In this document: positions 44,259 through 53,432 of the stretch, in pieces
How positions within the stretch are numbered: the first letter of the stretch is position 1
Layout: the number at the start of each line of letters is the position of its first letter
From: Fredinandcohnia aciditolerans
Lineage (GTDB): Bacteria; Bacillota; Bacilli; Bacillales; Bacillaceae_L
Length of the DNA stretch: 56,084 bases
NCBI GenBank assembly: GCA_003640645.1
Contig: QGHH01000032.1
Coordinates: 1 to 56,084 of the forward strand
Reading direction: 5' to 3'
Position numbers and translations under genes: made by a program
The notes under the pieces: model-generated
Databases searched by the model: none
The model's input: the letters and a program-made list of their open reading frames with translations, nothing else
What the model was told of the DNA's origin: nothing

Positions 44259-45505
44259 TCGAAATTAAAGTACCAGAATTAGCTGAGTCCATTACAGAAG
44301 GAACAATTGTTGAATGGTTAAAAAAAGAAGGCGAACTCGTGAATAAAGGTGAGTCAATCGCTGAACTTGAAACAGATAAAGTAAACGTTGAAATCAACAG
44401 TGAACATACAGGTGTTATTAAGGAATTCTTATTCCAACCAGGTGATAATGTAGAAGTTGGTCAAGTGATTGCAAAGCTTGATGAAAATGGTTCAGAATCA
44501 AGCGCACCAGCACCTGCTGAAGAACCTAAAGCTGAGGCAGCACCACAAGCTGAAGAAGCAAAATCAGAACCAGTTGCAGAAGCATCTACTGAAGAAAAAG
44601 GCAAGCCGGCAATTGCATCACCTGCAGCGAGAAAAAGAGCAAGAGAACTTGGCATTGACTTAAATGAAGTACCATATAAAGATCCACTAGGACGCGTTCG
44701 TGTTGAAGGTGTTGAGGCTTATAAACAAGCTCAAACAGCACCAGCAACTCCAGCACCAGCTGCAAAACAACCTGCAGCAGCACAAGTGGTAAATGACGAT
44801 CCACGTGTAGAACGCATTAAAATGTCTAGACGTCGTCAAACAATTGCAAAACGTCTTGTTGAAGCACAACACACAGCAGCAATGCTAACAACATTTAATG
44901 AAGTTGATATGACTGCTGTTATGGACGTAAGAAATCGCCGTAAAGACGCTTTCTTCAAAAAGCATGGTGTAAAACTTGGTTTCATGTCATTCTTTACAAA
45001 GGCGGTTATTGGAGCTTTAAAGGCATATCCATATGTAAATGCTGAAATTCAAGGAAATGAAATCCTTCTTAAGAATTTCTATGACATCGGTGTTGCCGTA
45101 TCTACAGATGAAGGCTTAGTTGTACCAGTTGTACGTAATGCAGATACATTAAGCTTTGCAGGAATTGAGTCCGAAATCGGCCGCTTAGCTGAAAAAGCAA
45201 GAAACAACCAATTAGGTTTAGGCGACCTTCAAGGTGGAACTTTCACAATTACTAATGGTGGAACATTCGGTTCTCTAAACTCAACACCTATTATTAACGC
45301 ACCACAGGTTGGTATTTTAGGAATGCACAAGATCCAAAGACGTCCTGTAGTAGTTGATAAAAATGATACAGTTGAAGTACGTCCAATGATGTATGTGGCA
45401 TTATCTTATGACCACAGAATCATCGATGGTAGAGACGCTGTAGGATTCCTAGTAAAAGTAAAAGAACTATTAGAAGATCCAGAAGACCTACTATTAGAAG
45501 GTTGA
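44255..45505 (+). CDS. odhB: 2-oxoglutarate dehydrogenase E2 (dihydrolipoyl succinyltransferase)
   Basis: A 416-residue E2 subunit: lipoyl domain (residues 1-76, lipoylated Lys in [10 protein letters not shown]), Ala/Pro-rich linkers, a peripheral-subunit-binding domain ([16 protein letters not shown]), and the catalytic domain with the active-site [21 protein letters not shown] at 44255 overlaps the odhA stop (ATGA) with GGAGGG upstream; a longer in-frame ORF inside odhA is not used. It forms the 24-mer core of the complex. Confidence 0.97.
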   Translation: MIEIKVPELAESITEGTIVEWLKKEGELVNKGESIAELETDKVNVEINSEHTGVIKEFLFQPGDNVEVGQVIAKLDENGSESSAPAPAEEPKAEAAPQAEEAKSEPVAEASTEEKGKPAIASPAARKRARELGIDLNEVPYKDPLGRVRVEGVEAYKQAQTAPATPAPAAKQPAAAQVVNDDPRVERIKMSRRRQTIAKRLVEAQHTAAMLTTFNEVDMTAVMDVRNRRKDAFFKKHGVKLGFMSFFTKAVIGALKAYPYVNAEIQGNEILLKNFYDIGVAVSTDEGLVVPVVRNADTLSFAGIESEIGRLAEKARNNQLGLGDLQGGTFTITNGGTFGSLNSTPIINAPQVGILGMHKIQRRPVVVDKNDTVEVRPMMYVALSYDHRIIDGRDAVGFLVKVKELLEDPEDLLLEG

Positions 45506-45510
45506 TTGTA

Positions 45511-45697
45511 AGAAAAGCGCAAGCGATTTGAAAGTGGAACATCGACTAACTACTGCCACGTCCTGTGGCAAACGTCGATGTCAGCACTTCCTGTGCAAGT
45601 CTGACAAGCATAAGAGAAGCCGGCGAGAAGGATGCCTTCTATCCTTCTTGACGGATAGGCTAGACTTTGAGAGGGGCTAGGCTCTGGAGCTAGACAT
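45511..45697 (-). repeat. Dispersed TTGTCTAGCTCCAG element, copy 3 (inverted, mosaic)
   Basis: Ends in GGAGCTAGACA, the reverse complement of the start of copies 1 and 2, and shares GACAAGCATAAG. It also has nested hairpins: CATCGAC with GTCGATG around GCCACGTCCTGTGGC, and TGTCAG with CTGACA around GCACTTCCTGTGC. It lies between odhB and its terminator, so it is transcribed in the odhAB 3' region. Confidence 0.75.
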
Positions 45698-45703
45698 AGA
45701 ATG

Positions 45704-45743
45704 AGAAGGCACATGCTCTCACAATAGAGCATGTGCCTTTTAT
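45704..45743 (+). terminator. odhAB terminator
   Basis: AAGGCACATGCTCT (45706-45719) pairs with AGAGCATGTGCCTT (45726-45739). Confidence 0.85.
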
Positions 45744-45761
45744 GTTTGTTGTTTATGTGTA

Positions 45762-45799
45762 TGAAAAAAAGCTGCTTCCTAAAGAGGAAACAGCTTTTG
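45762..45799 (-). terminator. gdhA terminator
   Basis: AAAGCTG-TTCCT pairs with AGGAA-CAGCTTT (about 45767-45798); T7 on the minus strand. Confidence 0.8.
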
Positions 45800-45808
45800 A
45801 ATGACTTA

Positions 45809-47203
<1,395 letters not shown>

Positions 47204-47232
47204 TCACCCTTTCTTTGCTATATATTTTAGGG

Positions 47233-47457
47233 GATGTTCAGAAAGTCAGATGAAAATGACGCATCGAATTTCTGCTGCGTACATTGCTCTAAGAACACGG
47301 TGAATTAACTAGATAATGCGCTTGCGTCTACTAGTTTATTCACGAGGTCAATTCCTCAGCGCAAGGCTGCTTGGGAGATAACTCAAGTAGTTGCCTCGAT
47401 CCGGTACTCAAAGCTGCGCAGCCTTGAAATTCTTGTCCTTTTAATCCTCTTTTTTGA
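47233..47457 (-). repeat. Copy C of the dispersed element (gdhA leader)
   Basis: Reverse orientation relative to the plus strand: GATGTTCAGAAAGTC at the left, TTTTTTGAAC at the right. Read in the direction of gdhA it is collinear with the odhA copy and equally close to the gene. Internal blocks ATGCGCTTGCGTCTACTAG, TCAGCGCAAGGCTGC and CGGTACTCAAAGCT are shared with copies B and D. Confidence 0.85.
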
Positions 47458-47603
47458 ACTCCCTTTTTAGTCAAAAAAAATAAAACCGACGTTTTATCTG
47501 TAAATTCTTGATATTTACTATTTTATAATGAATAATTAATCTAAACAATATTAATAAAAGATATAAGCAATGCCGTAATGAGATGGATTAAGGAGGACAC
47601 CTT

Positions 47604-48509
47604 GTGGAACTTAGACAGTTAACTTATTTTATTGAGGTTGCAAAACGAGAACATGTAACGGAAGCGGCGAATTCAATGCATATTGCTCAATCGGCAGTTA
47701 GCAGGCAATTGTTCAACCTTGAATCCGAATTAGGTGTAGACTTGTTTATTCGAGATGGACGAAATGTGAAATTAACGCCAATCGGAAGAGTTTTTTTAGA
47801 TCATGTCGAGCAGGCATTAAATGTATTAGATAATGCAAAACGTGAGATTGAAGAATATTTAGATCCGGAACGAGGAACGATTCGAATTGGATTTCCAAGC
47901 AGTTTGGCTGCTTATACCCTACCAACAATGATATCTGCATTTCGTGAACGTCATCCACAAGTTAAGTTTTCATTGTCACAAGGCAATTATTATTCTCTAA
48001 TTGAACGAGTAAAAATAGGCGAAATTGACATGGCGCTGTTAGGACCCGTACCAAATCAGGAAAAGAAGATTACAGGCACTACTCTATTTACGGATAAGAT
48101 GGTGGCCCTTTTACCACGCGCGCATCCATTGGCAGAGAATAAGTCATTAAGTCTTAGTCAGTTAAAAGACGAGCAGTTTGTATTATTCCCGAATGGATTT
48201 ATCTTACGAGATATCATTGTAAAGGCATGTAATCAGTTGGGCTTTCAGCCGACCGTTTCCTTTGAAGGAGAAGATATTGACGCTATTAAAGGTCTTGTTT
48301 CAGCTGGACTAGGAATCACAATCATTCCTGAGGTGACATTAATTGAAAATATACCACGTTCTACTGTGAAAGTTTCGGTTCTTCAACCTGAGGTGACCCG
48401 TTCGGTAGGTGTTATTATTCCAAAGGAGCGAAAACTACTACCTACTGAACAGCTTTTTTATGACTTTTTAAAGGATTATTTCTCATTTTTAGACAAATTT
48501 CAATATTAG
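47604..48509 (+). CDS. gltC: GltC-like LysR regulator of glutamate metabolism
   Basis: A 301-residue LysR protein with strong resemblance to B. subtilis GltC throughout (MELRQLTYFIEVAKREHVTE, SAVSRQLFNLESELGVDLF, EYLDPERGTIRIGFPSSLA, ALLGPVPN, GEDIDAIKGLVSAGLGI). GltC activates glutamate synthase (gltAB) and responds to 2-oxoglutarate, glutamate and RocG. Here it lies beside gdhA instead of gltAB. GTG start at 47604, eight bases after AAGGAGG. A shared control region with gdhA is interrupted by the repeat. Confidence 0.87.
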   Translation: MELRQLTYFIEVAKREHVTEAANSMHIAQSAVSRQLFNLESELGVDLFIRDGRNVKLTPIGRVFLDHVEQALNVLDNAKREIEEYLDPERGTIRIGFPSSLAAYTLPTMISAFRERHPQVKFSLSQGNYYSLIERVKIGEIDMALLGPVPNQEKKITGTTLFTDKMVALLPRAHPLAENKSLSLSQLKDEQFVLFPNGFILRDIIVKACNQLGFQPTVSFEGEDIDAIKGLVSAGLGITIIPEVTLIENIPRSTVKVSVLQPEVTRSVGVIIPKERKLLPTEQLFYDFLKDYFSFLDKFQY

Positions 48510-48550
48510 GATTTGTTCTATTTCCGTGGAAATAGAGAGATTTTGTCGAT

Positions 48551-48582
48551 TTAAGGGGAGTCTTTTAAAGGCTCCCCTTTAG
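48551..48582. terminator. Bidirectional terminator
   Basis: AAGGGGAG pairs with CTCCCCTT (48553-48579) between the convergent gltC and ykkD genes. Confidence 0.8.
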
Positions 48583-48583
48583 G

Positions 48584-48898
48584 TTACCCTGCTAACTTTA
48601 AGCCTACAGCCGCACAAATGATGATCCCAATAAACAAGAATCGTTTCCAGTCTTTTGGTTCGCCATATAGGATCATACCAAGAATGGCTCCACCAGATGC
48701 TCCAATTCCTGTCCAAACAGCATATGCAGTGCCCATAGGCAGAGTTTCCATCGCTATACTTAGAAATAGGAAGCTTCCGCCAAAAGAGGCAAGCAGTAAG
48801 ACTAGTGATTGCCAATTTTTCTTTTGATGAAGTCGATTAATGAGCACGACCCCTAACATTTCAAAAACACCTGCAATAATGAGTGAGAACCATGCCAT
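48584..48898 (-). CDS. ykkD: SMR-family guanidinium exporter subunit (YkkD)
   Basis: A 104-residue four-helix small multidrug resistance protein, homologous to B. subtilis YkkD (105): the conserved Glu is in FEMLGVVLINR and the segment METLPMGTAYAVWTGIGASG matches closely. With YkkC it forms a heteromeric guanidinium/H+ exporter; the pair is known to be controlled by the guanidine-I riboswitch. Its start overlaps the ykkC stop by one base, so the two are translated together. Confidence 0.92.
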   Translation of the reverse strand: MAWFSLIIAGVFEMLGVVLINRLHQKKNWQSLVLLLASFGGSFLFLSIAMETLPMGTAYAVWTGIGASGGAILGMILYGEPKDWKRFLFIGIIICAAVGLKLAG

Positions 48899-49239
48899 TA
48901 ACCTTCAGCTCCTTCCGTGTCCTTCTCTTTTGTAACAAGTTTCAGACCAATTACACCAACTAAAAGCACTCCTATTAATAGAAGCTTTGCCGGTTTAACT
49001 GGTTCATTAAAAAACAGGATTTCTGATATAACGGTTCCGGCAGTACCTAGTCCAACAAATACAGCATAAGCCGTACCAACCGGTAATTTTTTTCCTGCTG
49101 CAATAAGTGCATGAAAGCTTATATAGATCGCAATGACAGTTCCAGTCCATGTCCAAAAACTATCTGCATGCTTTAATCCAATTACCCAAAATACTTCAAA
49201 AAAAGCCGCAAAAAAGACTTTTATCCATTCTAAATTCAT
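48898..49239 (-). CDS. ykkC: SMR-family guanidinium exporter subunit (YkkC)
   Basis: A 113-residue four-helix SMR protein, closely resembling B. subtilis YkkC ([54 protein letters not shown]). The essential Glu of helix 1 is in [14 protein letters not shown]. It heads the operon and is preceded by AGGGGGA, a terminator, and the split guanidine-I riboswitch. Confidence 0.93.
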   Translation of the reverse strand: MNLEWIKVFFAAFFEVFWVIGLKHADSFWTWTGTVIAIYISFHALIAAGKKLPVGTAYAVFVGLGTAGTVISEILFFNEPVKPAKLLLIGVLLVGVIGLKLVTKEKDTEGAEG

Positions 49240-49262
49240 CTATAATTCCCCCTTATCATTTC

Positions 49263-49338
49263 GGTTAAAAAGAAAAAGCCTGAGAGATTATAACAAATGT
49301 ATAATCTCCCAGGCTTTTGTCCCTCCGTGACATAGCAA
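49263..49338 (-). promoter_or_regulatory. Guanidine-I riboswitch, 3' half, with terminator
   Basis: On the minus strand: TTGCTATG at 49338-49331, then CACGGAGGGACAAAAGCC and TGGGAGATTATA, the conserved 3' part of the ykkC riboswitch. AAAAGCCTGGGAGATTATA also forms the 5' arm of the terminator hairpin (49275-49317) followed by a T-rich run, as expected for ligand-controlled antitermination. The 5' half is 300 bp away at 49635-49692. Confidence 0.85.
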
Positions 49339-49349
49339 AATTAGAAATA

Positions 49350-49629
49350 TTTAAAAAGGATGATGAAAAGAACCACGTCGACAAGAACGCCACGTCCTCA
49401 TGTATTGTCGACACTAACACATCCTGTGCGTCGAAAGTTCGAGGCGGTTTAGCTTTGAGTACCGGAGCGAGGCAACGGCTTGAGTTAACTCCCTTGCAGC
49501 CTTGCTCTGAGGAATTGACTTCATGAATAAACTAGTAGACGCAAGCGCATAACCTAGTTATTCACAGTGCTCTCGGAGCGATGTACGCAGAAATTCGATG
49601 TGTCATTTTCACCGGACTTTTTGAACATC
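49350..49629 (+). repeat. Copy D of the dispersed element, inserted in the ykkC riboswitch
   Basis: About 280 bp from TTTAAAAAGGATGATG to GGACTTTTTGAACATCC. It carries the fuller internal part (GACAAGAACGCCACGTCC, TGTCGACACTAACACATCC) missing from copies B and C, then the shared TTTGAGTACCGGAGCGAGGC and AGTAGACGCAAGCGCATAAC. It lies in the opposite sense to ykkCD. Flanking CATAGCAA (49331) and TTGCTATG (49635) are reverse complements, so it sits in the apical loop of a riboswitch stem. Confidence 0.88.
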
Positions 49630-49634
49630 CATTA

Positions 49635-49692
49635 TTGCTATGAGTTTTCTCTCGGACCAGACTAGCAAATGCTACGGAACCCTAGAAAACCT
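49635..49692 (-). promoter_or_regulatory. Guanidine-I riboswitch, 5' half
   Basis: On the minus strand: CTAGGGTTCCG (49686-49676), then CTGGTCCGAGAGAAAAC (49661 to 49645 region), then CATAGCAA (49642-49635). These are the highly conserved 5' blocks of the ykkC/guanidine-I class. A TATAAT for this strand lies at about 49717, 30 bp upstream, giving the promoter. Confidence 0.9.
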
Positions 49693-49758
49693 TTTTATTC
49701 AACTTTTTTCATTATACAATAGAAACCTTTTTGTAGAAAGAGGGAAAAATTACTTGTG

Positions 49759-49818
49759 GTTGTTTTTGAATGAATGTGGATGTTTTTGATTGATTTCTAA
49801 AAATGATTTCAATATAAT
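49759..49818 (+). promoter_or_regulatory. fru operon promoter and direct-repeat operator
   Basis: TTGATT (49790-49795), 17-base spacer, TATAAT (49813-49818). Two copies of a GGWTGTTTTTGAWTGAWT motif (49759-49777, 49779-49797) 20 bp apart overlap the -35, as expected of a DeoR-type operator for FruR. The repeats are on one face of the helix. Confidence 0.7.
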
Positions 49819-49845
49819 GAGAGTACAATCCATGAAGGATGTGAC

Positions 49846-50604
49846 ATGATGTTAACTCCAGAAAGACATCAGCTTATTTTATCGTTACTAAAAGAACACG
49901 GGGTTGTGAAACTTCAGGAGCTGATTGAAAGAACAAATTCATCGGAATCAACGATTCGTCGTGATTTAGTACAACTTGAAAATGAAAACAAATTAAGAAG
50001 GGTCCATGGTGGGGCGTCATTCGTTCACGGAAATCAATTGGAACCGAGTTATATAGAAAAAACAGCTAAGAATATAAAAGAAAAACAAGCAATTGCTAAA
50101 TATGCATCTGAGCTTATTCAAGATGGTGACTCCATTTATTTGGATGCAGGGACAACTACACAGGAACTGATCCCATTTCTTGACCACAAGGGACTTACAG
50201 TTGTGACCAATGGAGTAAACTTGATTGAGCCCATACTTGAAAAAGGGATTACTACCTATCTAATAGGTGGTGTTTTGAAACCGAGTACAAAAGCCTTAAT
50301 CGGGAGTCGGGCTATATCAAGTTTGAACCTTTACCGGTTTGATAAGTGCTTTTTAGGAGTGAATGGAATTGATTTGAAGTATGGTTTTACGACTCCTGAT
50401 CCTGAAGAAGCACTGATCAAACAAACGGCAATGAGCTTAGCAAAGGAAACTTATATATTAGCTGATTACACGAAGTTTAATGAGGTTTCTTTTTCAAAGA
50501 TTTCCTCATTAAAGGATGTCACTTTAATAACAGATAATAGATTAACAAAGAGTGAGCTTACATCCTATCAAGAACATATCAACATAAAGGTTGTGACAAC
50601 ATGA
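49846..50604 (+). CDS. fruR: DeoR-family repressor of the fructose operon
   Basis: A 252-residue DeoR-type regulator: HTH at residues about 6-58 (RHQLILSLLKEHGVVKLQEL, SSESTIRRDLVQLENENKL), then the sugar-phosphate-sensing DeoRC domain (IYLDAGTTTQELIPF, FLGVNGIDLKYGFTTPDPEE). It represses the operon and is released by fructose-1-phosphate. Two adjacent ATGs (49846, 49849) follow AAGGA. Overlaps fruK by four bases. Confidence 0.92.
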   Translation: MMLTPERHQLILSLLKEHGVVKLQELIERTNSSESTIRRDLVQLENENKLRRVHGGASFVHGNQLEPSYIEKTAKNIKEKQAIAKYASELIQDGDSIYLDAGTTTQELIPFLDHKGLTVVTNGVNLIEPILEKGITTYLIGGVLKPSTKALIGSRAISSLNLYRFDKCFLGVNGIDLKYGFTTPDPEEALIKQTAMSLAKETYILADYTKFNEVSFSKISSLKDVTLITDNRLTKSELTSYQEHINIKVVTT

Positions 50605-51512
50605 TTTACACAGTTACATTAAATCCCTCCATTGATTATTTTATCGACTTGGATGAATTTTTGGTTGGTGAACTGAATCGTATTAAAAGTGATCGAAAAA
50701 GCCCGGGTGGAAAAGGGATTAATGTTTCTACAGTTTTACAAAATGTTGGAATAGAGAGTGTTGCCTTAGGATTTGTAGGCGGTTTTACTGGCAAATACCT
50801 TATTGATACCTTAACAGCTAAGAATATCAAAACAGACTTTGTAACTGTAGAAGGAGATACAAGAATTAATGTGAAACTTCATTCTGATGTGGAGACTGAA
50901 ATAAATGGAGCAGGTCCGAAAATTACTTCTACGGAGCTCGAACAGCTTTTAGAGAAGTTTGATCAAATGCAAAAAGGAGATATGGTGATACTTGCAGGGA
51001 GTATCCCGGCATCGTTACCGCCGACACTGTATCAACAAGTCACTGAGAAATTACAAGACAAGGAAGTTAAAGTTGTTGTTGATGCCACAAAAGACTTATT
51101 AGTCGAAGTACTTCCATATCAACCGTTTTTAATTAAACCAAACCATCATGAGTTAGGTGAAATTTTCGGTGTTGAGATTAGTAATGCCGAAGAAGCGATT
51201 CCTTATGGGAAAAAGCTCGTCGAAATGGGAGCACAACATGTTATTGTTTCGATGGCGGACAAAGGTAGTTTGCTATTTGTGAATGATGAAGTCTATTTTG
51301 CGAACATTCCTAAAGGGACACTTGTTAACTCTGTAGGCGCTGGGGACTCAGTCGTGGCAGGCTTTATTGCATCTTATTCAAAAAAACGGGTAGCGACAGA
51401 AGCATTTCATTTTGGAGCAGCAGCCGGCAGTGCCACAGCCTATTCTGAAGGATTAGCAACGGAAGAGAAAATAAATGAATTGATTTCACAAGTACAAGTG
51501 AAGAAAATATAG
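50601..51512 (+). CDS. fruK: 1-phosphofructokinase
   Basis: A 303-residue PfkB-family kinase: NPSIDYFIDLDEF at the start, SPGGKGINVS (first signature), and the C-terminal GAGDSVVAGFIASY with the catalytic Asp. It phosphorylates fructose-1-phosphate, the product of FruA, to fructose-1,6-bisphosphate. Its ATG overlaps the fruR stop (ATGA), so it is translationally coupled. Confidence 0.95.
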   Translation: MIYTVTLNPSIDYFIDLDEFLVGELNRIKSDRKSPGGKGINVSTVLQNVGIESVALGFVGGFTGKYLIDTLTAKNIKTDFVTVEGDTRINVKLHSDVETEINGAGPKITSTELEQLLEKFDQMQKGDMVILAGSIPASLPPTLYQQVTEKLQDKEVKVVVDATKDLLVEVLPYQPFLIKPNHHELGEIFGVEISNAEEAIPYGKKLVEMGAQHVIVSMADKGSLLFVNDEVYFANIPKGTLVNSVGAGDSVVAGFIASYSKKRVATEAFHFGAAAGSATAYSEGLATEEKINELISQVQVKKI

Positions 51513-51527
51513 AAAGGAACATGCAGG

Positions 51528-53390
51528 ATGAGAATTACGGATCTGTTGAAAAAAGATACAGTCATTATTGACCTTGTTTCTTCATCAAAACCTGAGGTCA
51601 TTGATGAATTGGTCTCGAAACTTGATGAAGCTGGCCGTCTACAGGACAAAGAACAATACAAACAGGCAATCTTAACAAGAGAAAGCCAAAGTACAACAGG
51701 GATTGGCGAAGGTATAGCGATACCACACGCGAAGACAGCTGCTGTGAAGACGCCAGCGATTGCGTTTGGACGCTCCATAAAGGGAGTAGATTATGAATCA
51801 TTGGATGGACAACCAAGCCATTTATTTTTCATGATCGCGGCAAGTGAAGGGGCAAATAATGCACATCTTGAAACCCTATCAAGATTATCTTCATTATTAA
51901 TGGACGTTGGTTTTCGTGAAAAGCTTATGCAAGTTAAAACTCCAGACGAGTTAATCGATGTTATTAATGAAAAAGAAAATGAATCAGAGGAAGTAGAAGC
52001 GCCGGTAGAGAAAAAAGAAGGACAGCAAAAAGTTCTTGCGGTAACGGCATGTCCAACTGGAATTGCACATACGTATATGGCTGCAGACTCATTAAAGGCA
52101 AAAGCAAAAGAAATGAACATTGATTTAAAGGTTGAAACAAATGGTTCAACAGGTGTGAAGAATGAACTGACTCAAGCAGACATTGATGAGGCAGTAGCAA
52201 TCATTGTGGCTGCAGACAAGCAAGTAGAAATGACTCGTTTTAATGGTAAAAAAGTAATTCAGGTACCGGTTGCTCAAGGTATTCGCATACCTGAGGAATT
52301 ATTAACAAGAGCAGTTAATCAGGATGCCCCAATCTACCAAGCTGAAAAGACCGAAAAGAAAAAAACAGAAGGCGGAGAAAGAAGCGGTTTTTACAAGCAT
52401 TTAATGAATGGTGTTTCTAATATGCTTCCATTTGTTGTAGGTGGCGGACTCTTAATTGCCATTTCATTTATTTTTGGAATCAATGCTTCAGACCCGAATG
52501 ATCCATCCTATAGTCCGATTGCTGGCGCGTTGATGACAATCGGAAGTGCTAATGCGTTTCAATTAATGATTCCTGTTTTAGCAGGATTTATCGCCATGAG
52601 TATTGCTGACCGTCCCGGATTAGCACCTGGTATGATAGGCGGTCTAATGGCGACAACTGGCGGAGCTGGATTTTTAGGCGGATTAATAGCTGGTTTCCTT
52701 GCAGGATATGTGGTCTTATTACTGAAAAAATTCTTCTCAAGTTTACCATCATCATTTGAAGGTCTAAAACCAGTGTTGATTTATCCGTTCTTTGGAATTT
52801 TGATTACAGGTGTGATTATGTATGTACTTGTTGGTCCGTTAAAATTTGTAATGGACGGATTGACCGGTTGGTTAGAAGGACTAGGTACAGGGAACTTGAT
52901 TGTACTTGGTTTAATTCTAGGGGGAATGATGTCAATTGATATGGGTGGTCCAATTAATAAGGCCGCATTTACCTTTGGAATTGCTATGATTGATGCTGGA
53001 AATTATGCACCACATGCAGCCATTATGGCGGGTGGAATGACACCGCCACTTGGACTAGCTTTAGCGACAACCCTCTTTAAAAATAAATTTACAAAGCAAG
53101 AGCGTGAAGCTGGAAAAACAGCTTATTTCATGGGTGCATCGTTTATTACAGAAGGTGCAATTCCATTTGCAGCTGCTGATCCTGGTCGTGTTATTCCTTC
53201 TGCAGTCATTGGTTCTGCAGTTACGGGTGCACTAACCATGTTGTTTGGTATTGGCTTACCTGCTCCACATGGAGGAATATTTGTTATTCCGTTTGTAAAT
53301 GGTAGCTGGGCGTTATACGTACTTGCGATAATCATCGGTACAATAATAACGGCGCTATTAGTTGGGTTCTTGAAAAAACCGATAAAATAA
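51528..53390 (+). CDS. fruA: PTS fructose transporter, EIIABC
   Basis: A 620-residue fused fructose permease: IIA (residues 1-145; phospho-His in GIAIPHAKT), IIB (about 165-260; phospho-Cys in VTACPTGIAHTYMAADSL), and IIC membrane domain (about 285-620). It imports fructose and phosphorylates it at C1 using HPr-P. GAAAGGAAC precedes the start 15 bp after fruK. Confidence 0.96.
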   Translation: MRITDLLKKDTVIIDLVSSSKPEVIDELVSKLDEAGRLQDKEQYKQAILTRESQSTTGIGEGIAIPHAKTAAVKTPAIAFGRSIKGVDYESLDGQPSHLFFMIAASEGANNAHLETLSRLSSLLMDVGFREKLMQVKTPDELIDVINEKENESEEVEAPVEKKEGQQKVLAVTACPTGIAHTYMAADSLKAKAKEMNIDLKVETNGSTGVKNELTQADIDEAVAIIVAADKQVEMTRFNGKKVIQVPVAQGIRIPEELLTRAVNQDAPIYQAEKTEKKKTEGGERSGFYKHLMNGVSNMLPFVVGGGLLIAISFIFGINASDPNDPSYSPIAGALMTIGSANAFQLMIPVLAGFIAMSIADRPGLAPGMIGGLMATTGGAGFLGGLIAGFLAGYVVLLLKKFFSSLPSSFEGLKPVLIYPFFGILITGVIMYVLVGPLKFVMDGLTGWLEGLGTGNLIVLGLILGGMMSIDMGGPINKAAFTFGIAMIDAGNYAPHAAIMAGGMTPPLGLALATTLFKNKFTKQEREAGKTAYFMGASFITEGAIPFAAADPGRVIPSAVIGSAVTGALTMLFGIGLPAPHGGIFVIPFVNGSWALYVLAIIIGTIITALLVGFLKKPIK

Positions 53391-53432
53391 GGGTATTACC
53401 CCGTGCTACTTAGGCACGGGGTATTTTTAATG
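53391..53432. terminator. Bidirectional terminator; overlaps the 3' end of the PhoD-like gene
   Basis: TACCCCGTGC (53397-53406) pairs with GCACGGGGTA (53414-53423), then T5. The convergent PhoD-like gene stops at 53410, so its last five codons are within the right arm of the fru terminator. Confidence 0.85.

Noticed and set aside
49350-49629. Copy D as a transposon with its own transposase
   Set aside because: Only 280 bp, with no open frame of useful length; any transposase would be elsewhere.
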